A stretch of DNA of 64,000 nucleotides from Bacteroides sp. GM023 (GCF_014750685.1 NZ_JAAXGE010000003.1:806001-870000), one strand, 5' to 3'. Counted from the stretch's first letter, positions 10,137 to 19,333 are shown. Translations and numbers: made by a program. Notes: a model not told the origin generated them from the sequence alone.

Positions 10137-10423
10137 TGTCATATATTGTAATTCTCTCAAAGCAAAATATTCTTCTGAATCATCATAATTCTATATCATT
10201 TTTTATTTTAGATTTTCATCGGTTTGATTTAACCGATTGAAGGATAAACTTTTAGCGGAGTATTTGAGAAATAGAGGTAACGATTTAGCAACCGTGCGAA
10301 TTTTAGCGTTTTGCGTTGCTATGCTGTCAAATAACTCTTTCTTTTTACAAAAGTACAATAATTCTTTTTTAGAAGCAAACTCCATCACTAAAAATCATGT
10401 GTTTATGATTGAAACGTCCACTA

Positions 10424-11245
10424 TTATTCGTTTATATTAATCTCTTCCAAATCGTCAGGAACAAACACTTTCCCCTTGAAATTCAGTAAAACTTCTTCCA
10501 TGTAATTTTTTTTGCGTGTACTTAGAGTCTTATCTTCTGTGTGATACAGTAATAGATTCTTTACGTTTAATTTTTCAGCTAATAATCCAGCTTCCAATGC
10601 AGTGCTATGGTGTTTTTCGTATGGTTTGAATACATGACGGTCTTTATATAAGCAAAATGCTTCACACAAAAGCCAATCTGCACCTTCTACATAATGACGG
10701 TTAGCTTCATTATAGGGTTCATCGCCCAAGCAAACTAACTTTGTTCCATTAAGCATTTGTGTACAAAAGCCAAACTGCTTTTCTTTGGTAGACAATATAT
10801 CAAAGCATTGGAAATCAGCGCTGTCTACATTGAAAAGATCTTTATCTTGCAATTCATGAAAAAAGACAGACTTACCTAAATAAGATAAATCAATTTTAGG
10901 TAATGTCATACGGCAAATCCAATCCAACACTTTTAAGACTTTATCATGGCTATAAACTGTAAATGAACCTTTATATTCTTTGTCTTTCATTCGATGTATA
11001 ACCGTTCTTACCATCCACACAGCCCCTAAAATATGGTCTGTATGCGCGTGTGTTATAAACATATCATGTATATCCGAAATGTTTATTTTTGCTTTTTCTA
11101 ATTGTACCAATATACCATTTCCACCACCAGCATCAACAAGCAACATAGTTTTTGCCATTTTTAATATGAAACAGGTATTATAACATTGGGTTGCAATTGC
11201 ATTTCCCGTGCCCAGCATTATTATTTGATTGTTGCTTATTTCCAT
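10424..11245 (-). CDS. Metallo-beta-lactamase-fold hydrolase (RNase Z-like)
   Basis: 273 residues from the ATG at 11245. An upstream in-frame TTG at 11272 falls inside the -7 promoter box and cannot be the start. No signal peptide, so cytoplasmic. The metal-binding motif THAHTDHILG is intact, preceded by MLGTGNA and LLVDAGGG as in the RNase Z/ElaC-like branch, and a late LLYHTED supplies a further histidine. Such proteins hydrolyse phosphodiester or ester bonds with two zinc ions; the substrate is not evident and it need not be the tRNA-processing enzyme. It is monocistronic, with its own promoter and a hairpin terminator-like element upstream that insulates it from the mobile-element scar. 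Confidence 0.8.
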   Translation of the reverse strand: MEISNNQIIMLGTGNAIATQCYNTCFILKMAKTMLLVDAGGGNGILVQLEKAKINISDIHDMFITHAHTDHILGAVWMVRTVIHRMKDKEYKGSFTVYSHDKVLKVLDWICRMTLPKIDLSYLGKSVFFHELQDKDLFNVDSADFQCFDILSTKEKQFGFCTQMLNGTKLVCLGDEPYNEANRHYVEGADWLLCEAFCLYKDRHVFKPYEKHHSTALEAGLLAEKLNVKNLLLYHTEDKTLSTRKKNYMEEVLLNFKGKVFVPDDLEEININE

Positions 11246-11269
11246 TGTTTTTTTACTTATTTTGTGTTG

Positions 11270-11277
11270 CAAATATA
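11270..11277 (-). promoter_or_regulatory. -7 box of the MBL-fold hydrolase gene
   Basis: TATATTTG on the minus strand matches TAnnTTTG exactly and lies 25 bp before the ATG at 11245, giving a short leader. This decides the start codon of the gene. No good -33 box is visible. Confidence 0.55.
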
Positions 11278-11279
11278 CG

Positions 11280-11320
11280 AAAAGAGCTACTCAATTTGGA
11301 TAGTGAGTGGCTCTTTTTTA
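11280..11320. terminator. Bidirectional hairpin terminator
   Basis: Stem AAAAGAGCTACTCA (11280-11293) pairs with TGAGTGGCTCTTTT (11304-11317) with one G-T position, 10-nt loop, T-rich on both sides. It separates the MBL-fold gene from the mobile-element remnant, so it would stop leftward transcripts from the remnant. Confidence 0.6.
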
Positions 11321-11327
11321 TTGTTTT

Positions 11328-11651
11328 TCAGTGAAATAAATGGCTATAGCTTCTTCGCCTGCTCCTCCTGTTTGTGTTCTCCCTTTCGATGCGTTCCATG
11401 TCCTTGTGTGTTCCCGACACGTTGATGCGGATTGCCCGTACTTGGTTATTGCCGATTTTACGTGTCAACCCCGCTTCCTCCAATCTCCGCCCGATAGCTG
11501 CCGAACGGTATTTTATCCCGTCGGGGTACGCAACGAGTTTTCGGTTTAGGTGCGTTCGTGTCGGGGCGGCGTTCTTCAGGATGATGAAACGTTCGATATG
11601 GGCGGTGCATAACTCACTCCTTTGGGGGTTACAAAATTAGTTTATAGTAAG
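11328..11651 (-). pseudogene. Remnant of a MOB_V (Mob/Pre-type) relaxase, N-terminal motif region
   Basis: The minus-strand frame is open from 11651 to the TGA at 11328. From about 11606 it reads TAHIERF, then PTRTHLNRKLVAYPDG, AAIGRRLEEAGLTRKIG, NNQVRAIRINVSGT and MERIE. This is the order and content of the N-terminal motif region of Mob/Pre relaxases of Bacteroides mobilizable elements (HIER and THLN are motif I-type signatures). The beginning is replaced by non-matching sequence with no start codon, and the catalytic His-cluster half is absent, so it is a decayed internal fragment of about 85 residues. The stretch is clearly GC-richer than its surroundings, consistent with transfer. Identification is from remembered family motifs. 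Confidence 0.65.
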
Positions 11652-11798
11652 TTACCGACAGCTATGCAAATCGCCGCAAAACGCAGTAAAATAACCTCTT
11701 AGCAAAAAAACTGCACCCGTTACGGGGGTAATGAGATGGTAACTGAACTTCTGCACCGTTTGGCTTCGAAATAGCATTTCATTGGCTCTGTCTAATAG

Positions 11799-11846
11799 AA
11801 AAACAAAGCGTAACGAACGCTGTTTCAGCTAATTCGCTACGCTTTG
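11799..11846 (-). terminator. Terminator of the HigA-like antitoxin gene
   Basis: CAAAGCGTAACGAA (11804-11817) pairs with TTCGCTACGCTTTG (11833-11846) with one mismatch. On the minus strand the stem is followed by TTTTTCTATT. It lies 38 bp after the antitoxin stop codon. Confidence 0.65.
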
Positions 11847-11884
11847 CTCTAATTTACAAATCCGCTATGTGTTTATTTTAAGCA

Positions 11885-12187
11885 TCACATAGCTGGAGTT
11901 AATTCAACTGTCATTCCTAATGCTGAAGCAATGCGATAGAAAGTAGAAACTTTAGGTTCTGTCTTCCCTGTTTCAACACGAGAAATATAAGATTTATTTG
12001 TCCCTATCTTTTCAGCAAGTTCCGCTTGTGTCATCTTAGCTTTCTTCCTAGCCTCTTCAATTATCTGTCCAGTAAAGAAAGCATTAGCTCTATCTTCGGC
12101 AGCTTTACGCTCCGGGGTCCCTTCTTTGCCAAACACAGCATCCAACTGTGCATCGACATCAAACATCTTTAGTTCTTTTTCGCTCAT
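11885..12187 (-). CDS. HigA-like XRE-family antitoxin
   Basis: 100 residues. The C-terminal two thirds is a canonical helix-turn-helix of the Cro/XRE class: about residues 44-98, with MTQAELAEKIGTNKSYISRV and PKVSTFYRIASALG. The N-terminal extension is typical of antitoxins of the HigB/RelE-type toxins of Bacteroides, which are encoded after their toxin. The start codon lies inside the 3' end of a truncated toxin reading frame (overlap 29 bp), which is the normal toxin-antitoxin overlap. Because the toxin's 5' half and the module's promoter are gone, expression of this antitoxin now depends on read-through or a new promoter. It appears intact and may still protect against homologous toxins (inference). 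Confidence 0.8.
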   Translation of the reverse strand: MSEKELKMFDVDAQLDAVFGKEGTPERKAAEDRANAFFTGQIIEEARKKAKMTQAELAEKIGTNKSYISRVETGKTEPKVSTFYRIASALGMTVELTPAM

Positions 12188-12323
12188 AATATTCTTTCTT
12201 TAGTTTTAATGCTTTATCAATTTCTCTATCAGGGGTTTTCTGTGTTTTCTTTTGAAAGCCATTGAATAATATAACAATGCGTCCCTCATCATAACAAAAG
12301 AAAATCCGATAGATCTTATTACT
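12159..12323 (-). pseudogene. 5'-truncated HigB/RelE-like toxin
   Basis: On the minus strand the frame reads SNKIYRIFFCYDEGRIV, LFNGFQKKTQKTP, and ALKLKKEYYERK before its TGA at 12159. This is the conserved C-terminal half of RelE/HigB-type mRNA-interferase toxins of Bacteroidetes (phage-derived Gp49-like). Upstream the frame meets a stop at 12324-12326, inside the end of the TlpA-like gene, so only about 54 of the usual 110 or so residues remain. No start codon or promoter is visible for it. The fragment lacks the N-terminal half of the toxin fold and is very likely inactive. The junction marks one edge of a deletion or insertion scar. Confidence 0.75.
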
Positions 12324-13845
12324 TTACGATTTCCTCGATTCTCCGTAACAGTCCCGGATTACTTGGACGAGCAGCAGTACCATAATCAACGACTTGTCCT
12401 TTTCTATTAATCAAGATATAATATGGCAATTTATTAATATTGAGTTGTTTCTTAATCTTCTGATAATTCTCCAATCCAATATAATCAGCAGCATAAACAC
12501 ATTCTATATCACGATTCCTCATCGAATATTTGTCTAAGCACATTTCCCATTGCTTTTTGGTATCATTACCACCGGAACAGATAGAATAAATAATCAAATC
12601 TTTCGTTGAATATTTGGTACGTAGCTTCTTCAAGGGTTCCATCTCTGCCAAACAAGGCGGACAAGTTGTAGCCCAAAAATCGAGATAAATAACTTTTCCC
12701 CGGTTTTCTTCAAGTATTTTATATATGCTCTCCATGTACGATACCGGACTGGACATATTTGAATTTTCGTTATATTTACCATACAATAAATTGTCGGAAA
12801 CAGACTGTGGATTCTCCAAAAACGCTTTAGTTTGCCTGTACATCTGTGCTATTTGTCCCTGTAAATGAGGCATTTTTACGATTGAGTCAAACTGCGAACG
12901 CTTCTTTGAGAGAGAAATTGTATCATTAGCTTCGAGGCTATTAGCTGTAACTTTAGCATATAGATATTGATTTAACTCATTTTCTCCTATTTCGGACATA
13001 ATATCATCTATTGTTGGGTGCTCTTTGTTTTTAAGAATCATTCCTGTAGGAATATAATTTTCTATCCAATCCGCTATATCAAATAAACGAGCTGATAATA
13101 TTCCTGTTTTATAAAGTTTATTGATTTCGGGTAATAGTGCGTGATATCGTGCGAACTCTTTTCTTGTCCGATATTGACATTGGGTCGCATAAATAAGGAT
13201 AGTGCAATAATAATCCTGTTTCAATAATTCCTCTGTGAACATGACGACATCCGGCATAGGTTTGTATTTCCGCAAATATTCAGCCCTGCGTTCTAAACGT
13301 GTTTTATATTCTTTCTTTAACTCTGCTTCAAAATCTTCGACACTCAAATCATGCATGATACCATAGTCACGCATATAATAATATCCGCTCTCTGTAAAAG
13401 CCAATATTTCCTGATTCAATTTTTCCGCATCACCCGTCACTTTAGGATGAAACATATCCTTGAAATCAATCTCTATATGGATACTGTCCCCCGGATGCAC
13501 ATACAAGTGCTCTGCATAGTTACGAATAGAAACCTCCCGTATCTTAGCGAAAACAGGAAAAGTGAAATAGAAAGAACCATCCTCTTGAATGGGGGTACGG
13601 TACTGATTCTCCATGCCGCTGAAAAATGGAATAATAAGTGTAAGTTCCTTTTCTTGCGGATAAAATTCCCGATTCAAGACTTTACCTGTGATAGTTATTT
13701 CTTCAGCATATTCTTCCGGAAAATCATAAAAGATTTCTGTTTGGCTGGATGTATCCGGCTGAAAGTTACTTTGTGCTTTTTGCTGGCAACCAACAAACAA
13801 TATAAATATCGGCAAAAAAACGAATAGACAGTGCTTCTTTTTCAT
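12319..13845 (-). CDS. TlpA-like thioredoxin-fold lipoprotein
   Basis: 508 residues. The N-terminus carries a lipoprotein signal with the lipobox ending FVGC (Cys20), so it is membrane-anchored in the envelope. Residues about 50-150 look like a DUF4369-type beta domain, the middle is helical, and about 370-508 is a thioredoxin fold with the redox motif WATTCPPCLAEM. Proteins of this type reduce or isomerise disulfides in the periplasm or donate electrons to surface proteins; the partner is unknown. Its stop codon lies 4 bp inside the toxin remnant frame, so the gene end was close to, but not clearly damaged by, the rearrangement. A TATATTCG box at 13883-13890 is a possible -7 element. Confidence 0.8.
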   Translation of the reverse strand: MKKKHCLFVFLPIFILFVGCQQKAQSNFQPDTSSQTEIFYDFPEEYAEEITITGKVLNREFYPQEKELTLIIPFFSGMENQYRTPIQEDGSFYFTFPVFAKIREVSIRNYAEHLYVHPGDSIHIEIDFKDMFHPKVTGDAEKLNQEILAFTESGYYYMRDYGIMHDLSVEDFEAELKKEYKTRLERRAEYLRKYKPMPDVVMFTEELLKQDYYCTILIYATQCQYRTRKEFARYHALLPEINKLYKTGILSARLFDIADWIENYIPTGMILKNKEHPTIDDIMSEIGENELNQYLYAKVTANSLEANDTISLSKKRSQFDSIVKMPHLQGQIAQMYRQTKAFLENPQSVSDNLLYGKYNENSNMSSPVSYMESIYKILEENRGKVIYLDFWATTCPPCLAEMEPLKKLRTKYSTKDLIIYSICSGGNDTKKQWEMCLDKYSMRNRDIECVYAADYIGLENYQKIKKQLNINKLPYYILINRKGQVVDYGTAARPSNPGLLRRIEEIVK

Positions 13846-13990
13846 TTTGGGTGTTATTTGTGTTTAGTGAATACTTATTTTGCGAATATAGTTATTAAAT
13901 TCAGCATTTTACATTGTGCCCTGTTAAATAAACCTTTATGACAAAACTAACAGATAATGCAAAATGTTATTAGATAAAACAAAAACAATA

Positions 13991-14020
13991 TTGTATTAAT
14001 TACAAATTTTATTATCTTTG
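13991..14020 (+). promoter_or_regulatory. nrdAB promoter
   Basis: TATCTTTG at 14013-14020 matches TAnnTTTG. A TTG at 13991-13993 lies 19 bp upstream as a -33 element. Transcription would begin just before the cobalamin riboswitch. Confidence 0.6.
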
Positions 14021-14030
14021 TTTTCGAATC

Positions 14031-14216
14031 GGTTTCGGATAACCTTTCGGTTATTTCGGATTAAAAGGGAATCGGGTGTAAATCCCGGACAGTCCCGCTG
14101 CTGTGAATCTTCATAACTTTCTGATAAAGACTTTAGCCACTGGCTGTGAATTGTAGGCCGGGAAGGAATCAGGAAGGGAGTAAGTCAGAAGACCTGCCAT
14201 TCATTAAAGACTGTTT
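14031..14216 (+). promoter_or_regulatory. Cobalamin (B12) riboswitch controlling nrdAB
   Basis: The leader contains, in order: GGGAATCGGGTGTAAATC, CCGGACAGTCCCGCTGCTG, GCCACTGGCTGTGAA, GGCCGGGAAGG, and the B12-box variant GTCAGAAGACCTGCC at 14183-14197. This is the standard order of conserved blocks of the cobalamin aptamer. It lies between the nrd promoter and the nrdA start at 14278. Adenosylcobalamin binding is expected to shut off this B12-independent reductase when a B12-dependent class II enzyme can work. Confidence 0.93.
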
Positions 14217-14277
14217 CTACTCGTGGGATTAGGGATACAGCTCGAAACTATACAACAACATATTTTATAAACTTCTC

Positions 14278-16797
14278 ATGCAAATAACCAAAAGAAATGG
14301 GACGACGGAATCCTATAACAGGGAGAAAATTGCCGTTGCAATTAAAAAAAGCTTCGCCAGTACAGGCCAGGAAATAATAGAAGAAACCATTCAGCAAATG
14401 GTAAATGAAGTAGAACAGTTTGTGCATAGTAATAGTGCAAACTGCAATGTGGAGCGGATACAGGATGAAGTGGAACGCTGCCTGATGGAGCATGGCTTTT
14501 ATGCAGAAGCCAAAAACTACATTCTCTATCGCTGGCAACGCACGGAGCGCAGAAAAGCTCTCAATGATATTACCACAGGAACGAGTAATCCGCAAATGAT
14601 GGATGTGCTAAAAGAAATACAGAAAGACTTTATCCGTAATGAATATAGTCTGACTGTGTTGGCGGAAAAGTTTTCAAGTTTCTGCAAACCGGAAATGTCG
14701 TCAGACGAACGCTTGTCGGCACTTATCAAGGCTGCCGTAGAACTGACCACACAGGAAGCACCGGACTGGGAGTTTATAGCCGCACGGTTACTCAACTTTC
14801 AACTGACAGAAAAGCAGGAAAAGCAAGCTAAAATATCAGGTATACATTCATTTTATGAAAAACTGCGTTATCTGACGAATGAAGGTTTATATGGCAGCTA
14901 TATCCTGGATTCTTATTCACAACAGGAAATAGAAGAAGCTGCGGAATTTATCTGTTCGGAAAGGGATAAACTATTTAATTATTCGGGACTTGACTTGCTT
15001 TCCAAACGTTACCTGATTCGTACTCATTCACATGAACCCATGGAATCAGTACAGGAAATGTATTTAGGAATAGCTTTGCATCTGGCTATGTCGGAGACAC
15101 ACGACCGGTTGCAATGGGTAAGAAAGTTCTATGACTTATTAAGTAAACTGGAAGTAACGATGGCAACTCCTACCCTTTCCAATGCCCGCAAGCCTTATCA
15201 TCAACTTTCCAGTTGCTTTATTGATACGGTGCCTGACAGTTTGGAAGGCATTTATCGGAGTATAGATAATTTTGCTATGGTCAGCAAGTTTGGCGGTGGT
15301 ATGGGAATGTATTTCGGAAAGGTACGTGCCGCGGGTGGAAACATACGAGGTTTCAAAGGCGTTGCAGGTGGAGTAATCCGATGGATGAAGCTCGTGAATG
15401 ACACTGCCGTAGCCGTCGACCAGTTGGGAATGCGTCAAGGGGCAGTTGCCGTATATTTGGATGTTTGGCACAAAGATTTACCCGAGTTTCTTCAACTTCG
15501 TACCAATAATGGGGATGACCGGATGAAAGCGCATGATATATTTCCTTCCGTATGCTATCCTGACTTATTTTGGCAGATGGCTAAGGAAGATTTAAATAAA
15601 CTATGGTATTTGTTCTGTCCCAATGAGATTATGACCATCAAGGGATATTGCCTGGAAGATTATTACGGGGAAGAATGGGAAAAGAGATATTGGGATTGCG
15701 TGAATGACCCGCGTCTTTCCAGGAGAACTATCAGCATTAAAGATATAGTCAGACTGGTATTAAGGTCGGCTGTAGAAACGGGTACTCCTTTCACATTCAA
15801 CCGGGACATAGTGAATCGTGCCAACCCGAATGCTCACCAGGGAATTATCTATTGTTCCAATCTCTGTACGGAGATAGCACAAAATATGTCGGCCATTGAA
15901 TCCGTTTCCACTGAAGTTAAAACAGAGGACGGCGATACGATAGTAGTAAAGACAGTGCGTCCCGGAGATTTCGTTGTATGCAATCTTGCCAGTCTTTCTC
16001 TCGGACATCTGCCTTTGGAAGATGAAGAGTCGATGAAAGAAAAGGTGGCAACAGTAGTTCGTGCACTTGACAATGTTATTGACCTGAACTTCTATCCTAT
16101 TCCGTATGCCCAAATCACTAATCATCGCTATCGCAGCATCGGACTTGGAGTAAGTGGCTATCATCATGCACTCGCTATACGCGGAATCCGCTGGGAAAGC
16201 GAGGAACATCTGAACTTTATGGATAAGGTGTTCGAGCGCATCAATTATGCGGCTATCGAAGCTAGCGCCGAATTGGCAAAAGAAAAAGGAAAGTATGCTT
16301 ACTTTGAAGGAAGCGACTGGCAGACCGGAGATTACTTTACCAAGCGCGGATATGTTTCATCCGCATGGAAGAATCTTTCGGAAAAAGTAGCCAATTATGG
16401 TATGCGAAATGCTTATTTGCTGGCTATTGCTCCGACAAGTAGTACAAGCATTATCGCCGGAACTACAGCCGGCACCGACCCGGTAATGAAGCGTTTCTTT
16501 CTGGAAGAAAAAAAGGGTGCCATGCTCCCACGAGTAGCACCGGCATTATCTGACAAGACTTATTGGATATACAAAGGGGCTTATCTGATTGACCAGACAT
16601 GGAGTATTCGCGCTGCCGGTATTCGTCAGCTTCATCTTGACCAGTCACAAAGCCTGAATCTCTATATCACCAATGATTACACCATGAAACAGGTGCTCAA
16701 TCTCTATATATTGGCATGGGAATGTGGAGTAAAAACCGTTTATTATGTCCGTAGTAAATCATTGGAAGTAGAAGAGTGTGAAAGTTGCGCATCCTAA
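14278..16797 (+). CDS. nrdA: Ribonucleoside-diphosphate reductase, class I alpha subunit
   Basis: 839 residues. Residues 1-90 form an ATP-cone (MQITKRNGTTESYNREKI) for allosteric overall activity control. The barrel has the expected cysteines and partners: LSSCFIDTVPDS, the catalytic NLCTE loop (Asn, thiyl-radical Cys, Glu in canonical spacing), and VVCNLASL. The conserved PTSSTSIIAGTT loop and a C-terminal CESC re-reduction pair are present. It converts ribonucleoside diphosphates to deoxyribonucleotides in the cytoplasm together with NrdB, whose gene starts 27 bp downstream. A cobalamin riboswitch precedes it, so B12 probably represses expression. All key residues are present and the length is normal. 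Confidence 0.97.
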   Translation: MQITKRNGTTESYNREKIAVAIKKSFASTGQEIIEETIQQMVNEVEQFVHSNSANCNVERIQDEVERCLMEHGFYAEAKNYILYRWQRTERRKALNDITTGTSNPQMMDVLKEIQKDFIRNEYSLTVLAEKFSSFCKPEMSSDERLSALIKAAVELTTQEAPDWEFIAARLLNFQLTEKQEKQAKISGIHSFYEKLRYLTNEGLYGSYILDSYSQQEIEEAAEFICSERDKLFNYSGLDLLSKRYLIRTHSHEPMESVQEMYLGIALHLAMSETHDRLQWVRKFYDLLSKLEVTMATPTLSNARKPYHQLSSCFIDTVPDSLEGIYRSIDNFAMVSKFGGGMGMYFGKVRAAGGNIRGFKGVAGGVIRWMKLVNDTAVAVDQLGMRQGAVAVYLDVWHKDLPEFLQLRTNNGDDRMKAHDIFPSVCYPDLFWQMAKEDLNKLWYLFCPNEIMTIKGYCLEDYYGEEWEKRYWDCVNDPRLSRRTISIKDIVRLVLRSAVETGTPFTFNRDIVNRANPNAHQGIIYCSNLCTEIAQNMSAIESVSTEVKTEDGDTIVVKTVRPGDFVVCNLASLSLGHLPLEDEESMKEKVATVVRALDNVIDLNFYPIPYAQITNHRYRSIGLGVSGYHHALAIRGIRWESEEHLNFMDKVFERINYAAIEASAELAKEKGKYAYFEGSDWQTGDYFTKRGYVSSAWKNLSEKVANYGMRNAYLLAIAPTSSTSIIAGTTAGTDPVMKRFFLEEKKGAMLPRVAPALSDKTYWIYKGAYLIDQTWSIRAAGIRQLHLDQSQSLNLYITNDYTMKQVLNLYILAWECGVKTVYYVRSKSLEVEECESCAS

Positions 16798-16824
16798 TAA
16801 AGAACTAAAAATATATAAGAACAA

Positions 16825-17874
16825 ATGGAAACAAAAAAGCTAAAGCGAAACGCCTTATTCAATCCTTCGGGCGATACGGAAACCCGTCTCAGGAAAATGA
16901 TTGGCGGGAATACAACGAATCTGAATGATTTTAATAATATGCGATATAAATGGGTAAGCGACTGGTATCGCCAGGCCATGAATAACTTTTGGATACCGGA
17001 AGAAATCAACCTGACACAGGATGTCAAAGACTATCCACGGCTGGACCAGGTAGAACGGACTGCTTACGACAAAATTCTGAGTTTCCTTGTATTTCTGGAT
17101 TCTCTTCAAAGCAATAATCTGCCGACTATTAGCGAATATATAACCGCCAATGAGGTTAATCTCTGTCTGCATATACAGGCTTTTCAAGAGTGTGTTCACA
17201 GTCAAAGTTACAGCTATATGCTCGATACTATCTGTAGCCCTGAGAAAAGAAATGAAATTCTCTATCAATGGAAAACAGACGAACATTTATTGAAAAGAAA
17301 TACGTTTATCGGCAATTGCTATAATGAGTTTCAGGAAAGTCAGAACGGATATACGCTGATGAAAACATTGATTGCGAATTATATCCTCGAAGGTATCTAC
17401 TTTTACAGTGGTTTCATGTTCTTCTATAATCTGAGCCGTAATGGAAAGATGTCCGGTTCGGCACAGGAAATACGTTATATCAACCGGGATGAAAATACGC
17501 ATCTTTGGTTATTCCGTAATATTATCCTGGAACTGAAGAAAGAAGAACCCGAACTGTTTACCCCTGATAAGGTGAAAGTATATGAAGGGATGATGCGTGA
17601 AGGAGTGGAACAGGAAGTAGCATGGGGACAATATGTAATAGGTAATCATATTCAAGGACTCAACCAGCAAATGATTGCTGACTACATCCACTATTTGGGG
17701 AATCTTCGTTGGAGTAGTTTAGGATATGGTTTCTTGTATGAAGATAACCGGAAAGAACCGGAAAGCATGCATTGGGTATCTCAGTATTCAAATGCCAATA
17801 TGGTGAAAACAGACTTCTTCGAGGCTAAAAGTACGGCTTATGCCAAGAGTACAGCTCTCGAAGATGATTTATAA
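16825..17874 (+). CDS. nrdB: Ribonucleoside-diphosphate reductase, class I beta subunit
   Basis: 349 residues, no signal peptide. The diiron/tyrosyl radical site can be followed: ECVHSQSY gives two metal ligands and the radical tyrosine at the same spacing as in E. coli NrdB (Glu, His +3, Tyr +7). LEGIYFYSGF and RDENTHLWLF give the second set of Glu/Glu/His ligands. It generates the radical that NrdA uses. The gene is co-transcribed with nrdA under the riboswitch and is followed by a strong hairpin terminator. Confidence 0.96.
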   Translation: METKKLKRNALFNPSGDTETRLRKMIGGNTTNLNDFNNMRYKWVSDWYRQAMNNFWIPEEINLTQDVKDYPRLDQVERTAYDKILSFLVFLDSLQSNNLPTISEYITANEVNLCLHIQAFQECVHSQSYSYMLDTICSPEKRNEILYQWKTDEHLLKRNTFIGNCYNEFQESQNGYTLMKTLIANYILEGIYFYSGFMFFYNLSRNGKMSGSAQEIRYINRDENTHLWLFRNIILELKKEEPELFTPDKVKVYEGMMREGVEQEVAWGQYVIGNHIQGLNQQMIADYIHYLGNLRWSSLGYGFLYEDNRKEPESMHWVSQYSNANMVKTDFFEAKSTAYAKSTALEDDL

Positions 17875-17904
17875 TCTTTTTATTCAGCTTAAATAATAAT
17901 AGTA

Positions 17905-17944
17905 AAAAGCCTGTAACATAACAATCCGCTATTTACAGGCTTTT
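17905..17944. terminator. Bidirectional terminator between nrdB and the histidine kinase gene
   Basis: AAAAGCCTGTAA (17905-17916) pairs perfectly with TTACAGGCTTTT (17933-17944). Being flanked by A and T runs on both sides, it can serve the convergent genes on both strands. Confidence 0.85.
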
Positions 17945-17965
17945 CTTTTCGCTTATCCGGGAGAT

Positions 17966-19333
17966 TCAGATATGAGGAAGTTGTACTACAAAAGTAGTAC
18001 CTTCCCCCTGCCTGGAAGTTACTGCCAGTTCTCCTTTATGCAGATGAATGATTTTCTGAGTCAAGGTCATACCTATTCCATATCCGGGAGCTATATCCTT
18101 ATTTTCTCCACGATAGAATAGTTGAAACAGGTTTTCTTTGTCTTTATCAGACATTCCGACGCCGTTATCAGATAATTGAATAACCGCCCATTGCTCCTTG
18201 TACGAAATCAGGACACGCGATGTCTGATTGGAAGAATATTTGCAGTTATTCTCCAGTAAATTCAGAAAAGCCGTTGTCAGCAAATAACTATTTCCAATGA
18301 CTGTCAGGACATTATCATCTTCGGCTTCCTGCTCAAATATCAGTTCTATATGATAATCGGAATGGGCTTTCAATACTAATTCCCGGGCATCCAGTAACAA
18401 TTCATCCAAACGCACTTCTTCCATTTTAATCTGTTCCGATTGGTAATCGGCCTTAGCTAAATTCAATAGCCCGTCAATCAGTTTTACAATACGATGTGAG
18501 TCTTGCAATGCATTACTGATAGCAGCCTGATATTGTTCCGGTGTACGATCTTTGAGTAATGCTAAATCTAATTCTGCCGTAAGGGCGGCCATCGGTGTGC
18601 GTAATTCGTGAGAGACATTGCTTACAAACATTTTTTGCGAATTAAAGGATTGTTCCAAACGTTCTAACAAAGCGTTGAATGTGATACACAGTTCTCCCAG
18701 CTCGTCTTGTTCGTTTTTTACCGGCAGTCTTTTATTAATGCGTGACGCGGTTATCTTTTCCGCTTCTTTCACTATGCTGCGTATCGGTTTCAAGGTGCTT
18801 CGGGATAAGATATAGCCCACTATCACCAATACTGATAATCCTCCGATAAATAAAAGGATAAGCATATTCCTTAGTGCTTCCCGGTTGGCATAACCGTAGC
18901 CATCGTAAGCAGCGGCGGTCACAATATAGTCTTTTCCCTCAAAAGAATATACAAGTCCTACTGCCTGATACTCGCCGACATAGAAGCTGATATTCTTCCG
19001 TCTCAAAATGCGTTTCACCATTTCCGGTGTTTCCTTGATTATATCATTTTGAAGTGCGTCATGATACAAGATGTGAAAATCGGTCGTATAGACCGCTACT
19101 TCTACTTCATTGATAAACTTCTGATTATTGAGATAGATGGATTGCATTGTCTCAGCATCTACCTGATTATTAAGGAACAGATGGGCTTTGGTTATCGCTT
19201 CACTCTGTAAATTGCGGAAGAAGGCATTACTACGTGAATGTTCGCTGACATAATATACAGCAATAACAAATACAAGAAATACCGCTGCGGTAAGTCCGGC
19301 ATACTGCAAGGTTAGTGTCGTCCTGATTTTCAT
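17966..19333 (-). CDS. Membrane sensor histidine kinase
   Basis: 455 residues. Two transmembrane helices (about 10-29 and 156-176) enclose a periplasmic sensor of about 125 residues. Then a HAMP linker (about 177-230), HisKA with VSHELRTPMAAL (phospho-acceptor His242), and HATPase_c with the N box ENNCKYS, DNGVGM and GYGIGMTL. The gene overlaps the OmpR-type regulator by 4 bp and is translated after it, so the two form one two-component system. The signal sensed is unknown. The convergent nrdB gene shares a bidirectional terminator but nothing else suggests a functional link. Confidence 0.93.
   Translation of the reverse strand: MKIRTTLTLQYAGLTAAVFLVFVIAVYYVSEHSRSNAFFRNLQSEAITKAHLFLNNQVDAETMQSIYLNNQKFINEVEVAVYTTDFHILYHDALQNDIIKETPEMVKRILRRKNISFYVGEYQAVGLVYSFEGKDYIVTAAAYDGYGYANREALRNMLILLFIGGLSVLVIVGYILSRSTLKPIRSIVKEAEKITASRINKRLPVKNEQDELGELCITFNALLERLEQSFNSQKMFVSNVSHELRTPMAALTAELDLALLKDRTPEQYQAAISNALQDSHRIVKLIDGLLNLAKADYQSEQIKMEEVRLDELLLDARELVLKAHSDYHIELIFEQEAEDDNVLTVIGNSYLLTTAFLNLLENNCKYSSNQTSRVLISYKEQWAVIQLSDNGVGMSDKDKENLFQLFYRGENKDIAPGYGIGMTLTQKIIHLHKGELAVTSRQGEGTTFVVQLPHI

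Noticed and set aside
10203..10388. 61-codon frame on the minus strand
   Set aside because: No start signals or domain; low-complexity Lys/Leu/Phe composition in AT-rich spacer. It may belong to a dispersed repeat but that cannot be shown here.
11458..11610. 50-codon frame on the minus strand with a good AAGGAG ribosome site
   Set aside because: It is out of frame with the relaxase fragment covering the same bases, which has recognisable family motifs; the short frame looks incidental.
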